Part shown: positions 52,297 through 60,012 of the stretch, in pieces
How the letters are laid out: each line of letters opens with the position of its first letter
Position numbering within the stretch: position 1 is the stretch's first letter
Source: Clostridiaceae bacterium UBA6110
GTDB taxonomy: Bacteria > Bacillota > Clostridia > Clostridiales > Clostridiaceae
NCBI GenBank assembly: GCA_002428415.1
Contig: DIWI01000052.1
Coordinates: forward strand, 18,996-81,211
Direction of reading: 5' to 3'
Length of the DNA: 62,216 nt
Program-made: the position numbers and the translations under genes
Notes under the pieces: model-generated
What the model was told of the DNA's origin: nothing
Databases searched by the model: none
What the model saw: only the letters and a program-made list of their open reading frames with translations

Positions 52297-52908
52297 CTAC
52301 AGGTCGTCAATCTCCTTCATCAGCGCCTGCTTCTTCTCTTCAAGCGCCAGTTCAAGCTTCTTCATATCAAGCTCGAACATCAGCTGCATTGCCTGGCTCC
52401 TCATATCCAGCTGCCTTTGTATTATCGAGTTTGGCGGCACTGGCACAAGTCTTGTCCTTATGAGGCTCGAGCCTTCCTGTGTGTAGTTGTATTTGCTCGA
52501 ATAGGTCGCGTCAATCGGAGTGGTAGTGACGACTGTCTTCCTGGAGAGGTTCCACCACTTGGAGGTGGTCGATGTGGTCTTTACTTCCCCCTTGGTCTCA
52601 CTGGTGTATTCTGTCTCGCGGCTCATTGTTATGGCCATCTTGACCTCTATTATCGTTTCAGCGAACTGATAGAAGGTTGGCTGGAAGCCTGCGCCTACCA
52701 TGGATGTCTCTATTTCATCCTCCACAACCTCTCCGCCTTCGATCTTTATGGCTGGCAGGAACACAGGAGCAAGCTCCTTGTTTCCCATTATCTTAAGTAT
52801 CTCTATCGATTCCCTGTCCAGCAGCGACTGGCTCCTTGCTATGGCTGAAGCCAGCTGATAAACCATCTGTGGAAAGGGGACGTTCAGAAGTTCCTGTCCA
52901 ATTCCCAT
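52297..52908 (-). CDS. Shared-domain protein 1 of the caspase operon (possibly DUF2589-like)
   Basis: 203 residues. N-terminal helix GQELLNVPFPQMVYQLASAIARSQ, then a beta-rich domain with GAGFQPTFYQFAETIIEVKMAITM and GSSLIRTRLVPVPPN, ending in a charged coiled coil (about 165-203). Clear paralogue of the next gene upstream (52931), with which it shares NVPFP.MV, the FYQF..TIIEVKMAITM block and the PPN block. I see a faint likeness to DUF2589 but cannot confirm it. ATG 52908 has AGGAGG 7 nt upstream. No signal peptide. Confidence 0.7.
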   Translation of the reverse strand: MGIGQELLNVPFPQMVYQLASAIARSQSLLDRESIEILKIMGNKELAPVFLPAIKIEGGEVVEDEIETSMVGAGFQPTFYQFAETIIEVKMAITMSRETEYTSETKGEVKTTSTTSKWWNLSRKTVVTTTPIDATYSSKYNYTQEGSSLIRTRLVPVPPNSIIQRQLDMRSQAMQLMFELDMKKLELALEEKKQALMKEIDDL

Positions 52909-52930
52909 GCTATTCCCTCCTTTTATCATA

Positions 52931-53533
52931 TTATGGAGTAGGTTTGGTATCCTCAAGCTTCTTGATCTCGTCCTCTATCTTGTCGGTCTCAATCTTCAGC
53001 TTTGCCTCTTCTTTCTTCATCTCCAGCTCCTGCTGCTTCAGCTTAAGCTGAAATTCCTGCTGAAGCTTCTGGGCCTTCATGTCAAGTATCCTTTGCATGA
53101 AGGTGTTTGGAGGAAGCGGGGTAATCTTTGTCCTTAAGAGGCTTGACCCTTCGACACTATACGAGTACTTTGACGAGAAAGATGCGTTGACAGATGCCGC
53201 AAAGCACATGAATCCTCCCGAAGCGCTGGTTGAGAAGGTGGACTCGAAGGTCTGGTTCATGGTTATGGCCATCTTCACCTCGATTATCGTGTCCGTGAAC
53301 TGGTAGAATGTCGGCTGAAAGCCGGCACCTATCAGCGAAGTCTTGATTGTTTCATTGTCGTCGCTTGTAAGGTCCGGAAGAGATACCGACGCTTGCTTCG
53401 GGTCACCCATCATCTTGGCTATTTTGCAGCTGACCATATCAAGCTTGAACTGGCCTTCTGCTATTGCTGAAGCAAGCTTCAGGACCATTTCCGGGAAAGG
53501 TACGTTTAGAAGCTCCTGTCCTACGTTTGGCAT
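52931..53533 (-). CDS. Shared-domain protein 2 of the caspase operon (paralogue of 52297)
   Basis: 200 residues with the same layout as 52297: NVPFPEMVLKLASAIAEGQ, a beta-rich centre with GAGFQPTFYQFTDTIIEVKM, GSSLLRTKITPLPPNTFMQ, then a longer charged coiled coil (about 150-195; ELEMKKEEAKLKIETDKIE). The centre differs: a GGFMCFAASVNASF segment replaces the tryptophan-containing loop of its paralogue. ATG 53533 has AGGAGG 7 nt upstream. Coiled-coil tails suggest that the two proteins pair with each other or with the 53560 product. Confidence 0.7.
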   Translation of the reverse strand: MPNVGQELLNVPFPEMVLKLASAIAEGQFKLDMVSCKIAKMMGDPKQASVSLPDLTSDDNETIKTSLIGAGFQPTFYQFTDTIIEVKMAITMNQTFESTFSTSASGGFMCFAASVNASFSSKYSYSVEGSSLLRTKITPLPPNTFMQRILDMKAQKLQQEFQLKLKQQELEMKKEEAKLKIETDKIEDEIKKLEDTKPTP

Positions 53534-53559
53534 CAAAATTCCTCCTTTCGATTTTATCT

Positions 53560-54513
53560 TCAGATCTTTGGTACTGCTCTTATAGAAATATTTAGTGTGC
53601 TGATTGTGCTTTCACTTTTTGAAGATATATCGGCACCTGTCAGCATCATCCTGTCCCGTTCGTCCTTGAACAGCTTCGCCTTCAGCTGAAGGTCAAGCCC
53701 GTTTATGATGTAGTTGACGTTTGGATCTGACGAATTCTCCTGCTTGTTGAAGGTATCCACGGCGCTGTTAAGGTAACCGGAAAGCTCCTCGGCTGAAAAT
53801 GAAGATGCGAACCTCTCCCTCAGAATATCAAGCTCCGCCTTGATTCCGCTCTTGTCCAGCTGCAGTTCGGTAATAGTCCTCGAAAGGTCCTCAACCTGAA
53901 CCCCCAGCCTCTTGATCCTGTCTTCACTTATCAGGTTAATCGACTGCGCTTCTACAAGGTGCTGCATGATCATGTTGTCATGAAGCGTTACCTGTGTAAG
54001 ATTAAGCTGCGCTGATGTGAGCTCCTTCAGCACTTCCTCGCCCGCTCCTGCACCTCTTGAAAGCTCGGAAATCGTCTCCTTAAGCCTTGAAATTTCTACA
54101 TCCTTTAGTGCTGCAGCTTTCCTTTCAGTCTCTATCTGTGCCTTGTAGCTGTTTTCAAGCACCTTCTTTTCCTGCTGCAGGCTCTGAATCTGTGAATTGC
54201 TCTGGCTTAGCTGGCCTGAAAGGCTTGACTTTACAGATTCAAGTGCCGCCTTTTCCTCCTGAAGCTTCACTATCTGAGTATCCTTTGCAGCTGCAAGCTT
54301 TTTTTCTGACTCGATCATTGCAGTCAGCCTGGTCTCAGAAGCAAGCTTTTCCCTCTCAAGGCTTCTGATTGTCGTCAAATGCTGTGCGCTCTGGTTTGCT
54401 AGTACCGCCTTTTCAGCAAGAAGAGCCTCCTTTTCACCCGTAAGCCTCGTTATGAGGTTCTCCTTGGTCCTTAAAACGGTCTGAAGTCTGTTCAGCTCTA
54501 TATTGTCCGGCAT
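53560..54513 (-). CDS. Coiled-coil protein with a C-terminal shared domain
   Basis: 317 residues. Residues about 5-160 are a nearly unbroken coiled coil with heptads, a glycine break (SRGAGAGEE, about 162-170), further helices, and a C-terminal 80-residue part. That part reads FSAEELSGYLNSAVDTF, VNYIINGLDLQLKAKL, ESTISTLNISIRAVPK. In order and pattern it parallels the helix, amphipathic-strand and GSS-IRT-VPxPP blocks of the neighbours. Probably a scaffold or length-setting rod. GGAGGG lies 8 nt before the ATG. Confidence 0.65.
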   Translation of the reverse strand: MPDNIELNRLQTVLRTKENLITRLTGEKEALLAEKAVLANQSAQHLTTIRSLEREKLASETRLTAMIESEKKLAAAKDTQIVKLQEEKAALESVKSSLSGQLSQSNSQIQSLQQEKKVLENSYKAQIETERKAAALKDVEISRLKETISELSRGAGAGEEVLKELTSAQLNLTQVTLHDNMIMQHLVEAQSINLISEDRIKRLGVQVEDLSRTITELQLDKSGIKAELDILRERFASSFSAEELSGYLNSAVDTFNKQENSSDPNVNYIINGLDLQLKAKLFKDERDRMMLTGADISSKSESTISTLNISIRAVPKI

Positions 54514-54530
54514 ATGTTCCCTCCTCTCGC

Positions 54531-55604
54531 TTACGGTGCGGCAGTCACCTTCAGGCTTACCTTTTCACCTATCTTCAGAATTTTTCCGGCGTCCACTGAC
54601 TGCCATGTGACCTCAGTAGCTTTGCCGCTTATTGTGGTTCCTGCAGTTGATTCCACGTTTCCCAGGGGTATTCCCAAAAGCTTCAGCTCTTCAAGGGCTT
54701 CATCGTGGTCCATACCTATGAGGTCAGGCATTGCTACCCTGTCAGTGAACCTGTCCGGTGGCGGTATCGGCACAAATCTCATGGAGATAGTGCTCGAAGC
54801 CGATTCCTGTGACTTGAAATAGTTGTTGTACCTTGCGTTGGATGGGCTGACCAGGAACTTGCGTACAGTTGAAGTACCAGATGATGACTTTTCTTCAGTC
54901 ACAGCATATTCCATCTTAAGTGTGAAGGTTGCCTCCGGTATGGTGTACCAGCTTGCATTGAAGCCATAGGCAGCAAGCTCCGGGTCATCGAGTATTGAGT
55001 TTTGGATATCCATGGAGCTTAGGTCCAGTGCATGCTGAGCCTCTGCAATTCCTTCGCCGATATCGACCATAAGCTCCTTTATACCGCTGAAGAAGGCTGT
55101 TACCTCTTCACCGCCGCCTCTTGGCACTGCGCCTTCTGGAAAAATCGCCTCATGTTCCTTCTCAAATTCAATGTAAGGGCTTCTCAAGTCATCCTTGTCA
55201 GGCTCGAATCTTGATTTCAGCTTCTTTGCAGAGTCTCTTATAAGTTCAAGCTCATCCGCTCCAGGTCCCGATGTCTTTAGCGCACCTGATCTCTCCATCG
55301 CTTTGAGGAATGTCTCTATGCTTGAAGGCACAGCTCCTGAAAGGTCAGCTGCGCTTCTTATACCAGCCCTTACGAGTGCCTCTGAATTTTCTCCTGTCAT
55401 CCCACCTATCCCAAGAAGCTCAGCCTGCTTGGAAAAAAGGTATAGCTGGCTATAGCTGATACCGGTCTTTTTTGAAAGCTCCATTCTCTTTGCAGTAGTC
55501 CTTGTAGCTGCTTTAAAGCCTTCGACAGTGTCTATCTTTGCTTCTGCAAGCTTTTCAGCTGCTTTCTGAGTTATTCCCTTTACAGTCTTGATGTCCAATT
55601 GCAT
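54531..55604 (-). CDS. HhH (DUF4332-like) + shared domain + PASTA protein
   Basis: 357 residues in three parts. Residues 1-105: helix-hairpin-helix repeats of the DUF4332 kind (TVKGITQKAAEKLAEAKIDT, AELLGIGGMT, LVRAGIRSAADL). Residues about 168-290: the shared operon domain (IAEAQHALDLSSMDI, GFNASWYTIPEATFTLKME, SASSTISMRFVPIPPPDRF). Residues 290-357: a PASTA domain (MPDLIGMDHDEALEELKLLGI ... GEKVSLKV). PASTA normally binds peptidoglycan outside the cell, but there is no signal or membrane helix, so here it may act as a protein-binding module. AGGAGG upstream of the ATG. Confidence 0.7.
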   Translation of the reverse strand: MQLDIKTVKGITQKAAEKLAEAKIDTVEGFKAATRTTAKRMELSKKTGISYSQLYLFSKQAELLGIGGMTGENSEALVRAGIRSAADLSGAVPSSIETFLKAMERSGALKTSGPGADELELIRDSAKKLKSRFEPDKDDLRSPYIEFEKEHEAIFPEGAVPRGGGEEVTAFFSGIKELMVDIGEGIAEAQHALDLSSMDIQNSILDDPELAAYGFNASWYTIPEATFTLKMEYAVTEEKSSSGTSTVRKFLVSPSNARYNNYFKSQESASSTISMRFVPIPPPDRFTDRVAMPDLIGMDHDEALEELKLLGIPLGNVESTAGTTISGKATEVTWQSVDAGKILKIGEKVSLKVTAAP

Positions 55605-55633
55605 GAATCCCTCCTTTCCATCAGCATATTAAG

Positions 55634-55885
55634 CTAAAGCTTCTTTACCCCGGTCAATTCCATTACCTTATGCTCCATACCATATATATCCTTTAAAATG
55701 GATTCAATTCCTGACACACTCATATGCATGCCCTCCTGAAGTCTGGTTCCATCAAACTCATCTCCCCAATCAAGAAGCCTTCCATTGCATTTCAGGTACC
55801 ATACGGAATTCCCTTCACTTATTTGGAATGCGGTTCCAGGCATGCAGGGAGTCTCGAGGCAGGGGGACGGCCCGAATTTGAGCAT
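55634..55885 (-). CDS. Small protein of unknown function in the caspase operon
   Basis: 83 residues from ATG 55885, which has GGGAGG 8 nt upstream. An alternative ATG at 55906 overlaps the C25 gene stop (ATGA) and would add 7 residues. The product is compact and beta-rich: MLKFGPSPCLETPCMPGTAF, VWYLKCNGRLLDWGDEF, then a helix IESILKDIYGMEHKVMEL. Three cysteines in the first half. No family recognised. Could be an inhibitor, a propeptide-like partner, or a cofactor of the proteases; this is a guess from position only. Confidence 0.6.
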   Translation of the reverse strand: MLKFGPSPCLETPCMPGTAFQISEGNSVWYLKCNGRLLDWGDEFDGTRLQEGMHMSVSGIESILKDIYGMEHKVMELTGVKKL

Positions 55886-55902
55886 CCCCCTTACCTCCCT
55901 GT

Positions 55903-57474
55903 TCATATCGTGAACCTGAAATAGCTCCAGTCGCTCCACGGTGCGTCTATATTGTTGACTATGGACCTTACCCTCCACCTTCCTCTTTGTGCTCCTACAA
56001 ATACGTGGTCATAGCTTGTGGCATTGAGAATTCCTGATACAAGCCAGGTCTGTCCTGTCTCTGCAGCCCACTTTCCTCCGTTTTTGGCACCGAACGCATC
56101 TATCTCCACCCTGTATTTCGCCCCGGCAATTGGTACCGGATTCCAGCTCAGCTTCATTGTCCTCGGGAAATGGTCGAATACCGATCCGTTCCTTGGAGTC
56201 CTTGGTACGGGCACTGCTCCTGTGAACCAGTTCATTGTAGGGTCACCGAGAAGAACCATACCATAGTGCCAATGTATCTCATTTGCTTCATGTGTAAGTC
56301 CCAGGCATTTCCACCAGTCCACATATGCATCTCCAACTACCTTGCCAGCTCCCATAGGTGCGTAGAAATTCTCGAAATAGAGCATGGATCCCGATTTGGC
56401 ACTTCCTACCGCTGCCATACCGTTGCTTACCTGGCCGCCTTCCTTGTCGAATATGTACCAGCCAGCCATGTAATCTGCCTGTGTGAAAAGTGCGCTGCTG
56501 CATGCGAACAGGTTGTAGAAATAAGCATTAGGGGCATTGGTGTCCCTGAGATAGGAATTGTACACGTACTCTGTCGGTGCTCCGGGAACCTTGAATGAAT
56601 GCAGGCCAGGGTTCGAATGGGTGCAGACCTGCAGCCATCCCCTGTGTGAGTCGAGCTCAACCTTGAACCTGTCCCCGTCAGTCTGTGTATGGTCAGTTAC
56701 CACTTCAATTCCTGCAGCAGGGATCGCCATATCTAGAGCGCAGTCACCGAAGCCGCTCCAGTCATCGTCAACGTATGCAAGGCCCTCGCACGAGCAACCG
56801 AACCTTCCCTTCCTGAACCTGTGGTTCCTTGAGAAGTAGTCGTTGATCAGCGCTGTATCATTTCCCCCAGCTGTCGGAGTCCAAAGCCTTCCGACCCAGA
56901 CCTCAGGAAGTACATTGGTGGTGTGCTGGTTGTATTTTCCGTCTGCATCAGTATCAGTCCAGTCTCCGTCTAGGTCCATGAAGAACAGGTCACAAGGGAA
57001 TTCTGCACCGTCAGTATCCTCATACCATGCAGCAGGAAGGCTTCCTATCATCACAGCTCCGACAATCGGCCTTTTTCCCTTAAGGAAATTCCTCAGCTGT
57101 GCCGGAGTGCCCCTTTCAACCGTATAGACCACCGCGAAATACCCCTCATATGCAAGGTCTTTGACATACTGGTCAACAGAGGCCTTTATCCCGGGGTAAA
57201 GCCCTGCATTGACAAGGACTATTACCTTCCCCTTCGGGAATGCAAATACTGACTCTATCCTCAGCTGCTTCAGGTCATCTGTAAATTCCGGTCTCGGCTG
57301 CTCAGTCGTCTTCATGAGAAGCAGCGGATTTATATGAATAAAATCAATGTAGGTCTGAATCAGCGGTCCTCTTGTGACTACCATCTCGAAATTCTTAACC
57401 GTCTCATAATTGATCTTGAATTGTCTTATCTGCTTTATCTTGCTCAAGTCAAATTTTGTGAAATCTCCAGGCAT
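55903..57474 (-). CDS. Gingipain-like cysteine peptidase (C25, clan CD), cytoplasmic
   Basis: 523 residues. Core features of peptidase C25: VIVLVNAGLYPGIKASVDQYVKDL, GAVMIGSLPA, an acidic DLDGDWTDTDADGK loop (167-180) as in Ca-binding C25 enzymes, VGRLW, the catalytic His286 in CTHSNPGLHS and Cys325 in NLFACSSALF. The last 100 residues look like a fibronectin-III-type domain (LSWNPVPIAGAKYRVEID). Gingipains are secreted; this one has no signal peptide, propeptide or sorting tail, so it should act in the cytosol. Third clan-CD protease of the operon. Confidence 0.82.
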   Translation of the reverse strand: MPGDFTKFDLSKIKQIRQFKINYETVKNFEMVVTRGPLIQTYIDFIHINPLLLMKTTEQPRPEFTDDLKQLRIESVFAFPKGKVIVLVNAGLYPGIKASVDQYVKDLAYEGYFAVVYTVERGTPAQLRNFLKGKRPIVGAVMIGSLPAAWYEDTDGAEFPCDLFFMDLDGDWTDTDADGKYNQHTTNVLPEVWVGRLWTPTAGGNDTALINDYFSRNHRFRKGRFGCSCEGLAYVDDDWSGFGDCALDMAIPAAGIEVVTDHTQTDGDRFKVELDSHRGWLQVCTHSNPGLHSFKVPGAPTEYVYNSYLRDTNAPNAYFYNLFACSSALFTQADYMAGWYIFDKEGGQVSNGMAAVGSAKSGSMLYFENFYAPMGAGKVVGDAYVDWWKCLGLTHEANEIHWHYGMVLLGDPTMNWFTGAVPVPRTPRNGSVFDHFPRTMKLSWNPVPIAGAKYRVEIDAFGAKNGGKWAAETGQTWLVSGILNATSYDHVFVGAQRGRWRVRSIVNNIDAPWSDWSYFRFTI

Positions 57475-57498
57475 TTCAATTCCTCCTTTTATCCGATG

Positions 57499-58842
57499 TT
57501 AAGTTATCCCCAGGAACCTTTTCGCATTTCCCGAAAGGATCTCTGAATCAAGCCCGTAGTAGCTGTTGAAGTACTTGTCCAGACCGCCGAGGTCAAGGTC
57601 CATCATCACCATCACATAATCCGTGCCGAACATCATACGTTCCTTAAGCAGAGAATCCACCTCAATAAGCTCCAGAGTTTCAGCCGCCCTGTCCATGTCC
57701 GATACAAAGCCGATATCCGCATACACGTTTGAAAATTTCGCCATGAGCCTTCTTATCGTATCTACCCATTCCTTGTTCAATGAACCTTCTGTTCCTCTGC
57801 CGGGTCCTCCGAAGTGGTCAAGATTAAGCTTCAATTCGGGAAACTCATTAAGTACCGTCTCCCAGCCCAGAGGGTTGGCATAAAATCCGCTCTTCGTCGT
57901 ACCCATCGCCTTGAAGTCAATATCTTCAGCCTTCCTGTCCCATCCGGTCACCCGGTTGATTCTTCTGAAATTCTGCATTCCGCCAAGCGAGCAGTGAACA
58001 GTAACAGGTATCCCGTTCTTTTCACAATAACCGTACAGCTCCCTTAAGGATTCATGTGATGGCAGATAGCCCAGTGGAGGATAAAGTTTTATTCCCTTGA
58101 AAGGTCCCTTCCCCTCTGCTACTTTCAGCTTTACCAGCTCCATGAAGCCCTCTCTTCTTGGGTCAACAGCCAGGAAGGGATAAATCCTTCCTTCATTGTC
58201 CTTTGCTAGAGCTTCCAGCTCTTCAAGCTGATATTTGTATCCAGGTGTCATCTGGACCCCTTCATATCCCGTGCCAGAGCCTCTGGCGCTGCCTTTAAGG
58301 AATTCCTTCCTGACATCGCCAAATATCCTTTCAACAGCATCATCTTTCCCTCTCCGGGCTGCAGTACCTTCCAGATTTCCGATCTTTGCCTTCTCCCTTT
58401 CGACTAGTCTCCTTATGCTGTCAAGATGCGAGTTGAAATCCACCATCTCCCCTGGGTCAATCTCAAATCCTTTTGCCTCACTCCCCTTTGCTCCTGCAAA
58501 CCTTTTGTTGTCATGAAGCGCAAAGTACACATCCATCATAAGAGGCGCCACTATAAGCTCCTTTTTCCCCAGGAGGCTCTTTTTGAATGATTCCATCTGA
58601 AACTCGTAGTTTGACTTCTCATCACCAGCTGCAACTGTAATCAACCTCGCAGCATAAGCAGCCAGGTCTGCCACACCCTGTACTCTTGCGAGCACCTTCA
58701 GCGGCTCGAATGCTCCTCTTGGCTTTACTCCATAAGGATATTCCTTCCTGATGATTGCCCATGTTGCTGCTGCAAGCTCCATAACCGCAAATTTGGCCCC
58801 AAACAGATGACAGTGTACGTCAATCACAGTACCCTTTGCCAT
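57499..58842 (-). CDS. Amidohydrolase-2 family metal-dependent hydrolase
   Basis: 447 residues, TIM barrel. Metal-binding DVHCHLFG (D8, H10, H12), GIKLYPPLGYLPSHESLRELY, VTVHCSLGG (His), LNLDHFGGPG (His) and MMFGTDYVM (Asp) fit the amidohydrolase-related (ACMSD-like) group. Unusual is the long insert (about residues 60-200) with a charged, lysine-rich helix pair. The reaction is unknown. ATG 58842 has GGAG 8 nt upstream. It starts 21 nt after the CHAT gene and is inside the protease operon, where a metabolic hydrolase is unexpected. Confidence 0.8.
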   Translation of the reverse strand: MAKGTVIDVHCHLFGAKFAVMELAAATWAIIRKEYPYGVKPRGAFEPLKVLARVQGVADLAAYAARLITVAAGDEKSNYEFQMESFKKSLLGKKELIVAPLMMDVYFALHDNKRFAGAKGSEAKGFEIDPGEMVDFNSHLDSIRRLVEREKAKIGNLEGTAARRGKDDAVERIFGDVRKEFLKGSARGSGTGYEGVQMTPGYKYQLEELEALAKDNEGRIYPFLAVDPRREGFMELVKLKVAEGKGPFKGIKLYPPLGYLPSHESLRELYGYCEKNGIPVTVHCSLGGMQNFRRINRVTGWDRKAEDIDFKAMGTTKSGFYANPLGWETVLNEFPELKLNLDHFGGPGRGTEGSLNKEWVDTIRRLMAKFSNVYADIGFVSDMDRAAETLELIEVDSLLKERMMFGTDYVMVMMDLDLGGLDKYFNSYYGLDSEILSGNAKRFLGIT

Positions 58843-58863
58843 TATAGTCTCTCCTTTCATGCA

Positions 58864-60012
58864 TTAATGCGCAGTCTGCAAGTCTCTCCTTTTCCCTGTA
58901 GCTGCATCGCCATAAAATATGGCAGAGTATCCTGCAAGGTCCAATGTCCCCTCAAGCTCCCACACGGTCCTTTCCCTGGCCTCCATGAAAGCCAGCCCGA
59001 TATTCTTGAGCTCAAGCATCCCCTTGTAGAAGCTTTTTGTCATTAGTGCTGCTCCTGTGTCTGAAACAGGATAGAAATATCCTGCATATCCTGAAACTCC
59101 TGCAGCTATAAAGGCAGCTGCCATTCCATTTCCGGAGCCCTTTCCAGATATAAGCCGCTTACCACCGCCTGATCGTCCTGATTCGCAGGAGCTGTTGAAC
59201 ACTATGTAAGGCGGTGCCTTCCATCCTATGGCTTGAACTTCGTCTGCTGTGAACATCCCATCAGAAAACATTATGCCGCTCATCTTTGGACTTGTTTCCC
59301 TGAAGTCTCCATGCCCTGCGAAGTGGATGATGTCGAATTCACCGGTCCTTGCCAGCTCCAGGAAAGTTTTCTTGCTTGCTTCCACTCCTGTCAGTGTCCT
59401 TACCTCGATTCGATAGCCTGCATGCTCCCCTTCAAGCCCCCTTATCGCCTCAATTTCCCTGATGCTGCCAGAAAGGTCGCCTGTCGGATTGCCGATTGCG
59501 AGGATCTTAAGTGTACTGTCTTCAGCAAGTGGGTCTCTTTCTCCTTTAGGCAGGATCCTTGTCGTGACCAGCCTTCCGAATGGGATCTCCAACGGAAGGG
59601 GCTTATTCTTTCCGATAAGCTCCCAGGGAAGGTTCATTATCGTCTCGTCAATATTCAGGAGCACTGTTGTCGGATCATGCATTCCAAGAAAGGCTTCTCC
59701 ATCATTTCCAAAAAATTCCTTATGAAGTATTTTCCCAAGCTCACTGATCTTCTCCGATGCCTCCTCTTTCCTGAAGCTGGCATGCACGCTCCACAGGTAT
59801 AGGTCCTCAGTCAGGTCGAGGAGTCTCATTTCTGCCAGCGGATCAATTATTACATTCTTCTGCCAGGTGACTCCTGTTCCTTCCACATGCATGGCCACAA
59901 GGAACTGAAGTGGCTCCCCTTTTTTCGGAAGACTCTTGATGAACCTCGATATCGATATGTGTACGACTGTCGGAAGCTCAAGACCGCCCTTTGAATATCC
60001 TCCAAACATCAT
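58864..60012 (-). CDS. CHAT-domain cysteine protease
   Basis: 382 residues. N-terminal part (about 1-110) beta/alpha without a clear family; a ternary-complex-like segment LLNIDETIMNLPWELIG (the usual start of CHAT domains); then the CHAT protease with His234 in IIHFAGHGDF and Cys276 in VFNSSCESGRSGG, and AAAFIAAGVSGYAGYFYPVSD. The dyad is intact, so it should be active. Its ATG overlaps the caspase stop by 4 nt (ATGA), pointing to coordinated dosage. CHAT enzymes (for example TPR-CHAT of type III-E CRISPR, bacterial gasdermin-activating proteases) cleave specific partner proteins. Confidence 0.88.
   Translation of the reverse strand: MMFGGYSKGGLELPTVVHISISRFIKSLPKKGEPLQFLVAMHVEGTGVTWQKNVIIDPLAEMRLLDLTEDLYLWSVHASFRKEEASEKISELGKILHKEFFGNDGEAFLGMHDPTTVLLNIDETIMNLPWELIGKNKPLPLEIPFGRLVTTRILPKGERDPLAEDSTLKILAIGNPTGDLSGSIREIEAIRGLEGEHAGYRIEVRTLTGVEASKKTFLELARTGEFDIIHFAGHGDFRETSPKMSGIMFSDGMFTADEVQAIGWKAPPYIVFNSSCESGRSGGGKRLISGKGSGNGMAAAFIAAGVSGYAGYFYPVSDTGAALMTKSFYKGMLELKNIGLAFMEARERTVWELEGTLDLAGYSAIFYGDAATGKRRDLQTAH

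Noticed and set aside
51784..52848. A 354-codon plus-strand open frame across the 51495 and 52297 genes
   Set aside because: It spans two minus-strand genes with good ribosome sites and is rich in Ser, Leu and Phe, as expected of an antisense shadow.
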